Shown: piece by piece, positions 1 to 5,292 of the stretch
How the letters are laid out: each line of letters starts with the position of its first letter
Position numbering within the stretch: position 1 is the first letter of the stretch
Assembly (NCBI GenBank): GCA_964423545.1
Contig: CAYRFV010000344.1
Coordinates: 1-5,292 of the forward strand
Reading direction: 5' to 3'
DNA: 5,292 bases
Source: JALOOE01 sp964423545
GTDB taxonomy: Bacteria > Chloroflexota > Anaerolineae > CG2-30-64-16
Notes under the pieces: generated by a model
What the model was told of the DNA's origin: nothing
Databases searched by the model: none
Seen by the model: only the letters and a program-made list of their open reading frames with translations
Program-made: the position numbers and the translations under genes

Positions 1-1402
1 CCAACAGCAGATGTGCGCCGGGTGGAATCGCCTTCAGCAGGTTGTTCATCAGGATTAGATCCAGCATGGAGGATTCATCCATAACGACCAGATCGGCGTC
101 GAGTGGGTTCTCTTCGTTGCGACCAAAGGCGAACCCTTCCGCCGGTTTGACCTCAAGCAGCCGGTGAATCGTCTTGGCCGGTTGTCCCGTCGCCTCGCTG
201 AGCCGCTTGGCCGCGCGTCCGGTGGGCGAGGCCAATGCGGTGCGGGCGCCGGATGCCTCGGCCAGGCGGATGACGCCGCGCACAGTCGTCGTCTTGCCTG
301 TGCCTGGCCCGCCGGTGAGCACTGTGATACGATGGGTCAGTGCGGCCTGGATCGCATTCATCTGCTGCGCCGTGAGGACGATGCGACTTTGGCTCTGGAG
401 CAGCCCAAACGCCTGCGGCCAATTGAATCGTTGGAACGCGCTCAACCGGTCTTCGCCGGTTTCGGCCAGGCGGCGGAGTCGTTTGGCGACGCCGACCTCC
501 CCGTAGTAGAACGGGACGAGATACACAGGGCGCTCTTCTGCCAACCGAGCAGGCGTCGCAGCAGCAAATGGGGTCACCGTGGGCGCCGCGCGTTCCTCTT
601 CCACGTGCACCTGCTCATCCTCGGCCAGCATCGCAATCCCTTCCTGGATCAGGGGCGGCGGCGCTCCGAGCAGTTCGCCGGCACGCTGCACCAGCTCGGC
701 CGACGGCAGGAAGACATGTCCTTCGTCTGCGGCTTCGCTGAGCACATAAGCCACGCCGGCAGCGACGCGCTCGGGCGCGTCGCGCGCAATGCCAATCTCC
801 TGTGCGATCTTGTCGGCCGTGATGAAGCCGATCCCGTAGATGTCGCGCGCCAGTCGGTAGGGGTCGTGGCTGACGATGGCGACGGCGTCATCGCCGTAGG
901 CTTTGTAGATCTTCACCGCCAGCCCAGTGGAGACATTGTGGCTCTGTAGGAACAGCATGACTTCTTTGATCTTCTGCTGCTCGGTCCAGGCGCGGGTGAT
1001 CAGGTCGATGCGTTTGCGCCCCACGCCCAGCACCTCGTTCAGGCGCTGCGGCTGCTGCTCAATGATCTCTAGTGTCTTCAGACCGAACTTGCGCACGATG
1101 CGCTTCGCTGTCACCGGTCCGATTCCCTTGATGAGGCCGCTCCCGAGGTATTTCTCCAGGCCGGCGACCGTGGCGGGCAGCACGGTGCACACGGATTCAG
1201 CCTTAAACTGCCTGCCGTACTTGGCATGCGCTGTCCACACGCCCGTGAGCTCAACAGCTTCACCGACGTTGATGCCCAACATATTGCCGATGACGGGGAT
1301 GATGTCGTTGCTGCCATCAGGGGCCAGTTGGGCGACCGTGTAGCCGTTCTCTTCGTTGTGGAAGGTGATGCGTTCAATCGTGCCGCGCAAGGTATCCGGC
1401 AT
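1..1402 (-). CDS. recD2: RecD2-type ATP-dependent DNA helicase, N-terminal part (3' end outside window)
   Basis: This is a superfamily 1B 5'-to-3' DNA helicase of the RecD2 (RecD/TraA-like) family, cytoplasmic and acting in DNA repair or recombination without RecBC. I translated it in full: 467 codons from the ATG at 1402 stay open to the left edge, so the C-terminal third or so of a usual 720-850 residue protein is missing. Residues 1-70 match the family's N-terminal OB-like domain (GTIERITFHNEENGYTV). Helix-hairpin-helix motifs follow near 92-107 (KGIGPVTAKRIV), 125-133 (LGVGRKRI) and 188-198 (YGIGFITADKIA). The helicase core begins with a Q-like motif at 343-347 (LTAQQ). Walker A is GGPGTGKTT at 364-372 (Lys370), motif Ia is ASPTGRAAKRL, and Walker B is DESSM at 442-446 (Asp442, Glu443). 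An upstream in-frame ATG at 1426 overlaps the -10 element, so 1402 is preferred. The three HhH motifs and the RecD-like motor distinguish it from UvrD/PcrA helicases. Confidence 0.95.
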   Translation of the reverse strand, partial: MPDTLRGTIERITFHNEENGYTVAQLAPDGSNDIIPVIGNMLGINVGEAVELTGVWTAHAKYGRQFKAESVCTVLPATVAGLEKYLGSGLIKGIGPVTAKRIVRKFGLKTLEIIEQQPQRLNEVLGVGRKRIDLITRAWTEQQKIKEVMLFLQSHNVSTGLAVKIYKAYGDDAVAIVSHDPYRLARDIYGIGFITADKIAQEIGIARDAPERVAAGVAYVLSEAADEGHVFLPSAELVQRAGELLGAPPPLIQEGIAMLAEDEQVHVEEERAAPTVTPFAAATPARLAEERPVYLVPFYYGEVGVAKRLRRLAETGEDRLSAFQRFNWPQAFGLLQSQSRIVLTAQQMNAIQAALTHRITVLTGGPGTGKTTTVRGVIRLAEASGARTALASPTGRAAKRLSEATGQPAKTIHRLLEVKPAEGFAFGRNEENPLDADLVVMDESSMLDLILMNNLLKAIPPGAHLLL

Positions 1403-1407
1403 GTGCG

Positions 1408-1417
1408 CCTCGCTCCT
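1408..1417 (-). promoter_or_regulatory. Ribosome binding site of recD2
   Basis: On the minus strand AGGAG (1417-1413) and GAGG (1411-1408) lie 10 and 5 bases ahead of the ATG at 1402. Either is a usable Shine-Dalgarno sequence. The alternative ATG at 1426 has no comparable site upstream, which supports 1402 as the start. Confidence 0.6.
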
Positions 1418-1424
1418 GACCGGC

Positions 1425-1453
1425 ATTTTACCAAACCCGCCGCGATGTGCCAA
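1425..1453 (-). promoter_or_regulatory. Predicted sigma70-type promoter for recD2
   Basis: On the minus strand there is a -35 TTGGCA (1453-1448), a 17-base spacer, and a -10 TAAAAT (1430-1425) preceded by TGG, an extended -10. Transcription would start about 7-8 bases downstream, near A1417. That leaves a leader of only about 15 bases that still contains the Shine-Dalgarno sequence. The match and spacing are good, but this is a prediction from sequence alone. Confidence 0.6.
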
Positions 1454-1456
1454 GCG

Positions 1457-1487
1457 TTGGCGCGAGCTGCGAATGCGGTGGTATAAT
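1457..1487 (+). promoter_or_regulatory. Predicted sigma70-type promoter for the subtilase gene
   Basis: A perfect TATAAT (1482-1487) is preceded by TGG, giving the extended -10 TGGTATAAT. The best -35 is TTGGCG (1457-1462), with a longer than ideal 19-base spacer that the extended -10 could compensate for. The start point would be near 1494, giving an untranslated leader of about 70 bases before the ATG at 1564. The -35 is only 3 bases from the -35 of the divergent recD2 promoter. Confidence 0.65.
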
Positions 1488-1514
1488 GTGACGGGCTTGT
1501 GCGGCATTGGTGGC

Positions 1515-1545
1515 TGTCTCTGCGAGTTCGGACAGAGTGTCTCTG
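1515..1545 (+). repeat. Direct repeat TGTCTCTG in the protease leader with an intervening complementary CAGAG
   Basis: The octamer TGTCTCTG occurs at 1515-1522 and again at 1538-1545. CAGAG at 1533-1537 lies between them and can pair with the CTCTG of either copy, giving two mutually exclusive small hairpins in the predicted 5' leader. The stems are only 5 bp, so the structures are weak and may be chance. The second copy ends 5 bases before the AAAGGAG ribosome binding site. Confidence 0.35.
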
Positions 1546-1550
1546 AGCTG

Positions 1551-1557
1551 AAAGGAG
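1551..1557 (+). promoter_or_regulatory. Strong ribosome binding site of the subtilase gene
   Basis: AAAGGAG lies 6 bases before the ATG at 1564, which is near-ideal spacing. An in-frame TGA at 1558-1560 directly precedes the start, so the protein cannot extend upstream. Together these fix the N terminus. Confidence 0.85.
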
Positions 1558-1563
1558 TGAAAG

Positions 1564-3987
1564 ATGAGCCAGACTGCGGTAATCTATGCAAACAAGCGCC
1601 AACGCCTGAGGCTGGCGCAGCAGGGGATCGTGCCGCTTGCTGAGTACGACGACTACATCTTGGCTGACGTAACCCCAGGGCAATTGGCAGATCTCCAGAC
1701 GCAGGGCTATGAAGTTCAAATCCAGGTGATGCCGCAAACCGTGGAGGTCCGCGGGCGTACCGTCGCGATGGTCGAGGCCGACCCCGACACGCGTGCGCTG
1801 GAGCGCGCGCAGTCCGACGGCATTTCGGTCGTCCCTGCCGGCCCGCCTCCTGACGCACTGGGCCCCGGCATCCACTATTACCTCGTACAATTCATCGGCC
1901 CGGTGAAGCATCAATGGCTCGATGAGATCGTCGCGCACGGAGGGACGATTCAAGATCCGGTGCCTCCATACGGGCACATCCTTGGCCTGGATCTATCTGC
2001 CTATCAGTGGGCCTCAACACAGCCTTACGTGCGTTTCGTGGGGCACTATACGCCCGAGCTCCGCCTGGCTCCAGGGGTGACTGAGACGCCGGCGCGCGAT
2101 CCCGCGCTTGGGCGAGGCCGTGTGCTGGAGTTTGCGGCCACTCGCACTGAGCCGCCGCCCGGCGTCGAACGAGTGCCGAACTCCTATGTCGTGCGCTTCT
2201 TTGAGGCGGCGGACCTGGAGCAGGCGGTTCCTCAGATCGAAGGCATGGGCGGTACGGTCGGCAGCTATCCGCCGGGGGCGACGACGGTGACGGCCAGTTT
2301 CGTGCCTGGCACCCCCGATATCGCCGGCAAAGTCGTTCGGATCGCCCATCTGCACGGTGTCAAATCGGTCGAAAGTCAGATGCTGCGCCAGCTCTACAAC
2401 AACGTGGCCGCCCGTCTGATGGGCGCCCAGGAGGTGATCGATCCGTCCGGGTTAGGCCTTAGTGGCCGGGGTGAGGTTGTTGGAGTGGGCGATTCGGGGC
2501 TGGACACGGGAGATGCCGCGACCATCCATCCGGATTTCGCGGGGAGGATTGCCGCACTCCGTAGTTGGCCCGTGTCGTCCGGTTACGCTGGCATTGTGAC
2601 CAACGTGGGCGGCGATGATGGGCCAGCCGACGCTCGCTCCGGCCACGGCACACACGTCACCGGGTCCATTCTGGGCAGTGGAGCGGCGTCGCAGGCGTCA
2701 GGCAGCGCGATCCGGGGGCTGGCAGCCGATGCGCAAGTGGTCTTCCAGGCCATTGAACAGGTGCTTGAGTGGACGGAGGATTTCAGGCAGGACTACTTCC
2801 GCCGATTCGGACGCTACCCCCCAGCTTCCGGTCTGGCCGGCCTCCCGGCTGACCTGGGTCCCTTCTTCCAACAGGCCTATGACGCCGGGGCGCGGGTGCA
2901 CAACAACAGTTGGGGCGGGGGCGACTTCGGAGAATACGACTCCTACGCCGAGTTCGTCGACCGGTTCATGTGGGAGCACAAGGATTTTCTGATCCTTTTC
3001 GCCGCGGGCAACGATGGCGTCGACGCCGACAGAGACGGCATCATCGACGCGGGCAGCGTGACGCCGCCGGGCACTGCTAAGAATGCGCTGACGGTGGGCG
3101 CGGCTGAATCCGTGCGGGTCCAGGGCGGTTACCAGGCCGCCTATGGGCAGTTGTGGCCGTCCGACTATCCTGCCGCGCCGCTGCGGAGCGACAGAGTCTC
3201 GGATAACGGCGACGATGTGGCCGCCTTCAGCAGCCGCGGTCCGGCGCGCGATGGTCGCATCAAACCGGATTTGGTCGCACCGGGCACGAATATCGTGTCC
3301 GTGCGTTCACAGGCCCTTGATGCGTCTGCTGATGGCTGGGGCGTCTATGCGCCGCTGCCCGACAGATACATGTACAATGGCGGCACCAGTATGGCTACGC
3401 CGCTCACTGCAGGTGCGGCGGCTATCGTGCGCCAGTATCTGCGCACCGTGAAGGGACGCCGCACGCCGAGCGCCGCACTTGTCAAAGCGACGCTGATCCA
3501 TGCGGCAGAGCATCGACCCTATCGCCATGAGCCGGGCTCCGTGGATCGAGACTACGATATCTCGCAGGGGTGGGGCCACCTGAACCTGGCGACTGTGCTG
3601 GCGCCGCCGGATCCGCTCCAGGTGCGTTGGTACGACAAGGTGCGCGGACTACGCACCGGTGAGAGCATGCGCTGGAGCTGCACCGTGGTGGATGCGAGCG
3701 TGCGCCTCGCGATCACGCTTGCCTGGACCGACTACCCTGGCAGCGCCGGGCACTATCCTAACCTGGTCAACGATCTCGATCTGGTAGTGACAAGCCCGTC
3801 CGGCAAGCTCTACTACGGCAACTGCCGCGTGGATCAGGCCGATTGCCGGCCTGATCGCGCAAACAATGTGGAGCGCGTGCTCATCCCGTCGCCTGAGCTG
3901 GGCCGCTATCAGATTCGCGTCCGGGCGTTCAATGCACCGCGCGGTCCACAGGATTTCGTGTTAGTGTACTCGGGAGGAATTCGCTGA
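1564..3987 (+). CDS. Subtilisin-family (S8) serine protease, KP-43-like, with long propeptide-like N-terminal region
   Basis: This 807-residue protein is a serine endopeptidase of the subtilisin clan. The triad is complete: Asp310 in VGVGDSGLD, His361 in SGHGTHVTG and Ser609 in NGGTSMATP. The oxyanion-hole Asn483 lies in FAAGNDG. The catalytic domain runs from about 280 to 680 and carries an acidic DADRDGIID stretch (488-495 region) just after the oxyanion Asn. A C-terminal domain (about 682-807, with WTDYPGS at 721-727 and LVNDLDLVVTSPSG from 734) matches the beta-sandwich that follows the catalytic domain in KP-43-type subtilases. The first 280 residues contain two similar modules (about 104-165 and 206-272) and a shorter related one (about 15-55), resembling subtilase propeptides. 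No hydrophobic signal peptide or membrane segment is visible at the N terminus, which is odd for this normally secreted family. There are three cysteines, all near the C terminus. The gene has its own promoter, diverges from recD2, and converges with the thioesterase gene. The substrate is unknown. The start is fixed by an in-frame stop just upstream. Confidence 0.95.
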   Translation: MSQTAVIYANKRQRLRLAQQGIVPLAEYDDYILADVTPGQLADLQTQGYEVQIQVMPQTVEVRGRTVAMVEADPDTRALERAQSDGISVVPAGPPPDALGPGIHYYLVQFIGPVKHQWLDEIVAHGGTIQDPVPPYGHILGLDLSAYQWASTQPYVRFVGHYTPELRLAPGVTETPARDPALGRGRVLEFAATRTEPPPGVERVPNSYVVRFFEAADLEQAVPQIEGMGGTVGSYPPGATTVTASFVPGTPDIAGKVVRIAHLHGVKSVESQMLRQLYNNVAARLMGAQEVIDPSGLGLSGRGEVVGVGDSGLDTGDAATIHPDFAGRIAALRSWPVSSGYAGIVTNVGGDDGPADARSGHGTHVTGSILGSGAASQASGSAIRGLAADAQVVFQAIEQVLEWTEDFRQDYFRRFGRYPPASGLAGLPADLGPFFQQAYDAGARVHNNSWGGGDFGEYDSYAEFVDRFMWEHKDFLILFAAGNDGVDADRDGIIDAGSVTPPGTAKNALTVGAAESVRVQGGYQAAYGQLWPSDYPAAPLRSDRVSDNGDDVAAFSSRGPARDGRIKPDLVAPGTNIVSVRSQALDASADGWGVYAPLPDRYMYNGGTSMATPLTAGAAAIVRQYLRTVKGRRTPSAALVKATLIHAAEHRPYRHEPGSVDRDYDISQGWGHLNLATVLAPPDPLQVRWYDKVRGLRTGESMRWSCTVVDASVRLAITLAWTDYPGSAGHYPNLVNDLDLVVTSPSGKLYYGNCRVDQADCRPDRANNVERVLIPSPELGRYQIRVRAFNAPRGPQDFVLVYSGGIR

Positions 3988-3991
3988 GCAT

Positions 3992-4024
3992 GGAGGCTGG
4001 GGCTAACCTTGAGCCTCAGCCTTC
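3992..4024. terminator. Hairpin at the convergent gene junction, possible bidirectional terminator
   Basis: Arms 3992-4004 (GGAGGCTGGGGCT) and 4012-4024 (AGCCTCAGCCTTC) form a continuous 13-bp stem, 11 Watson-Crick pairs plus two G-U, around a 7-base loop. The stem starts 5 bases after the protease stop and covers the last codons and the stop of the thioesterase gene. No T-tract follows on either strand, so it is not a classical intrinsic terminator. It could still slow polymerase, protect 3' ends of both mRNAs, or terminate in an organism that tolerates U-less hairpins. Confidence 0.45.
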
Positions 4025-4416
4025 GCCTTCACCTTCGCCTCGAAGCGCGCCAGATCGATCAACGCGCGTTCATGGCTCCCGTCGCCGATGGTGTCCGTGC
4101 CATCATGTGCGGTCACCTTGAACAGGAGCCGCCGGCCGTCCACTGCGACCAGTTCGGCCCGGGCCGTCACCGTGGCGCCGAGCGGCGTAGCCGCCAAGTG
4201 CCGCACATTCACCATCGTCCCCACCGACTGCTGGCCGGTCGTGAGATACGGCTTCAACGCATTGACCGCCGCGCGTTCCATTAGGCGAACCATCTCCGGT
4301 GTAGCAAAGATCTCAATTGCGCCGCTACCCAGGTGTCGGGCAGTCAGTTCCGGTGCAACCTGAGTCGTAGCTTCGCCGGTCAGACCGATGGGAAATTGGG
4401 GCGCTTGCTCCGACAT
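4003..4416 (-). CDS. Hot-dog fold acyl-CoA thioesterase, FlK family
   Basis: This 137-residue cytoplasmic protein belongs to the single-domain hot-dog thioesterases related to fluoroacetyl-CoA thioesterase FlK, which hydrolyse acyl-CoA thioesters. Thr39 (in FATPEMV), Glu47 (in MERAA) and His73 (in VRHLAATP) keep exactly the spacing of the FlK catalytic residues Thr42, Glu50 and His76. Arg117 in GDGSHERA matches FlK Arg120. Length is close to FlK (about 139). Between RHL and FAT it has only 7 residues where FlK, as I recall it, has 13, so the Phe33/Phe36 substrate lid is absent. It is therefore probably a general or unknown-substrate acyl-CoA thioesterase, not a fluoroacetate-resistance enzyme. 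The C terminus is a Lys/Ala/Glu-rich tail (AKVKAKAEAQG). The ATG at 4416 has a close, modest AAAGGG site (4426-4421). The gene lies 79 bp downstream of ftsH on the same strand and may be co-transcribed with it. Confidence 0.88.
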   Translation of the reverse strand: MSEQAPQFPIGLTGEATTQVAPELTARHLGSGAIEIFATPEMVRLMERAAVNALKPYLTTGQQSVGTMVNVRHLAATPLGATVTARAELVAVDGRRLLFKVTAHDGTDTIGDGSHERALIDLARFEAKVKAKAEAQG

Positions 4417-4420
4417 AGGG

Positions 4421-4426
4421 CCCTTT
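4421..4426 (-). promoter_or_regulatory. Weak ribosome binding site of the thioesterase gene
   Basis: AAAGGG on the minus strand lies only 4 bases ahead of the ATG at 4416. The neighbouring AAGGGCC (4425-4419) can also pair with GGTCCTT (4444-4438) in the upstream inverted repeat, so access to it could depend on RNA folding. Confidence 0.45.
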
Positions 4427-4433
4427 GGCGATG

Positions 4434-4472
4434 GATGAAGGACCGAGCAAGGCAGGCGGCCGGTCCTTCATC
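4434..4472 (-). repeat. Perfect 12-bp inverted repeat (hairpin) between ftsH and the thioesterase gene
   Basis: GATGAAGGACCG (4434-4445) and CGGTCCTTCATC (4461-4472) are exact reverse complements separated by 15 bases. In minus-strand RNA they would make a strong stem-loop 24 bases after the ftsH stop and 17 bases before the thioesterase start. No T-tract follows, so classical intrinsic termination is not supported. Likely roles are attenuation, an mRNA processing or stability boundary after ftsH, or a protein binding site. Confidence 0.6.
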
Positions 4473-4495
4473 GTGCATGGTTCAGCGGGATATCA

Positions 4496-5292
4496 TCATA
4501 CGGGTGAAGGCAGCGGCGACGGTGCACCTGTCGGGCGGTCATTGCCCTGGACCGTCGTCCCAGTGTTGCGCGTCGGCGCCGGGGCTTCAGGCTTCGGCGC
4601 CGGACCGGCTCGCACCGGCGCTTCGGGCACGCCGACGAAGAACGCCTCGAACTCCTCGGCATCAATCGTTTCGATCTCGATGAGTCGTGCAGTGATCGCA
4701 TGATGAAGATCGCTGTACTTCGTGAGGATTTCCTTAGCCCGCTCGTACGCCTCGGTGACGATGCGATTCACCTCTTTGTCTATCTCACGGGCGACCGGCT
4801 CACTGAAGTTGCGCTGCTCGCCGATATCGCGACCCAGAAAGACCAACTCGTGCCGCTGGCCGAACACCATCGGCCCCATCTTGGCGCTCATGCCGTACTG
4901 CGTGACCATCGCCCGGGCCAGCTTGGTGACCTTGCCTAGATCATCCACTGCACCGTTGGTGACATCGCCGAAGATGAGCTCCTCGGCCACGCGGCCACCG
5001 AGAATGGCGCTGAGATCCTGCTCGAACTTCTGCTTGCTGACAAGCACGCGATCCTTCTCGGGCAGCGACATGGTGTAGCCAAGCGCCATGCCCCGGCTGA
5101 TGATGCTGATCTTATGCACCGGGTCGCACTTCGGCAACATGCGGCGCACCAGCGCATGCCCGGTTTCGTGGTAGGCAAGCACCTGCTTCTCTTTGTCGGA
5201 GATGACCCGGCTGCGGCGTTCGGGGCCGGCGATCACGCGCTCCACCGCCTCCTGGAACTCGGCCATGCTGATGCTGCGCTTGTTGCGCCGCG
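4496..5292 (-). CDS. ftsH: ATP-dependent zinc metalloprotease FtsH, C-terminal peptidase part (5' end outside window)
   Basis: This is the C-terminal 264 residues of FtsH, the membrane-anchored AAA+ protease that degrades misfolded membrane proteins and short-lived regulators in the cytoplasm. The reading frame is open to the right edge, so the transmembrane and ATPase domains lie upstream, outside the window. The visible part begins RRNKRSIS and continues with the family linker (EFQEAVERVIAGPERRSRVIS). The M41 zinc site HETGH is at visible residues 41-45, with His41, His45 and catalytic Glu42. The likely third ligand is Asp117 in NGAVDDLGKVT. Family features follow: ILGGRVAEELIFG (96-108) and LARAMVTQYGMS (124-135), then a C-terminal helical segment ending near residue 220. 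About 44 Pro/Ala-rich residues (VPEAPVRAGPAPKPEAPAP and onward) form a probably disordered tail. The Met at 5266 is internal, not the start. The TGA stop is at 4496-4498, and a same-strand thioesterase gene lies 79 bp downstream. Confidence 0.96.
   Translation of the reverse strand, partial: RRNKRSISMAEFQEAVERVIAGPERRSRVISDKEKQVLAYHETGHALVRRMLPKCDPVHKISIISRGMALGYTMSLPEKDRVLVSKQKFEQDLSAILGGRVAEELIFGDVTNGAVDDLGKVTKLARAMVTQYGMSAKMGPMVFGQRHELVFLGRDIGEQRNFSEPVAREIDKEVNRIVTEAYERAKEILTKYSDLHHAITARLIEIETIDAEEFEAFFVGVPEAPVRAGPAPKPEAPAPTRNTGTTVQGNDRPTGAPSPLPSPV

Noticed and set aside
164..949. Plus-strand open frame of 261 codons
   Set aside because: It lies wholly antisense to the clearly recognisable RecD2 coding frame. 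Its translation is Arg/His/Gly-rich with no family resemblance, as expected of a shadow frame in GC-rich DNA.
1424..1426. Upstream in-frame ATG for recD2
   Set aside because: It would add 8 residues (MPVRSEAH), but it overlaps the predicted -10 element (TAAAATG) and has no ribosome binding site. The ATG at 1402 has one.
1111..1977. Minus-strand open frame of 288 codons
   Set aside because: It runs across the divergent promoter region and overlaps the start of both real genes, antisense to the protease and out of frame with recD2. It has no recognisable domain.
4003..4416. Fluoroacetate-resistance gene flK
   Set aside because: The catalytic residues match, but the lid segment with the gating phenylalanines is missing, and no fluorinase or related gene is present. 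A specific flK name is not justified.
4489..4494. GATATC on the minus strand as a -10 element for the thioesterase gene
   Set aside because: It matches only weakly, with no convincing -35 at proper spacing inside the ftsH end. Co-transcription with ftsH is the simpler assumption.
5264..5266. ATG as a true start for the FtsH-like gene
   Set aside because: The frame continues upstream with RRNKRSIS, typical of FtsH before the EF-EA linker, and the ATPase domain must precede it. This Met is internal to a gene cut by the window edge.
1..5292. Mobile element, CRISPR array, tRNA or toxin-antitoxin pair
   Set aside because: I saw no terminal inverted repeats, regularly spaced repeats, cloverleaf with a CCA end, or small paired genes. 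Nearly all of the window is taken up by four ordinary genes.

Overview
The window is a compact, GC-rich piece of bacterial chromosome with four protein genes and very little spare DNA. A Chloroflexota-type bacterium (Anaerolineae or Chloroflexia-like) is my best guess. The FtsH C-terminal sequence (HELVFLGRDIGEQRNFSEPV region), the extended -10 promoter of the form TGGTATAAT and the KP-43-like subtilase all fit that group. This is inference from remembered family sequences, not a database result.

Layout: (1) 1-1402, minus strand: the N-terminal 467 residues of a RecD2-type DNA helicase, whose 3' end lies beyond the left edge. (2) 1403-1563: a 161-bp divergent intergenic region with one sigma70-like promoter for each flanking gene. 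The two -35 elements lie back to back and form a small palindrome. (3) 1564-3987, plus strand: an 807-residue subtilisin-family (S8, KP-43-like) serine protease. It has an intact Asp/His/Ser triad and a C-terminal beta-sandwich-like domain, but no recognisable signal peptide, and its unusual N-terminal region looks like repeated propeptide modules. (4) 3988-4002: a 15-bp convergent junction, spanned by a 13-bp hairpin that reaches into the thioesterase gene. (5) 4003-4416, minus strand: a small hot-dog thioesterase of the FlK family. (6) 4417-4495: a 79-bp gap with a perfect 12-bp inverted repeat. (7) 4496-5292, minus strand: the C-terminal peptidase half of FtsH, whose 5' part lies beyond the right edge.

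FtsH and the thioesterase run the same way and could be co-transcribed, with the hairpin between them acting as an attenuator, processing site or terminator. RecD2 and the protease are divergent and could share control through their abutting promoters. I see no functional pathway linking all four genes. There is no sign of mobile elements, CRISPR arrays, tRNA or rRNA. I did not find a convincing new multi-gene system. The most interesting points are the signal-less subtilase with tandem propeptide-like modules, the back-to-back promoter palindrome, and the two RNA hairpins at gene boundaries.
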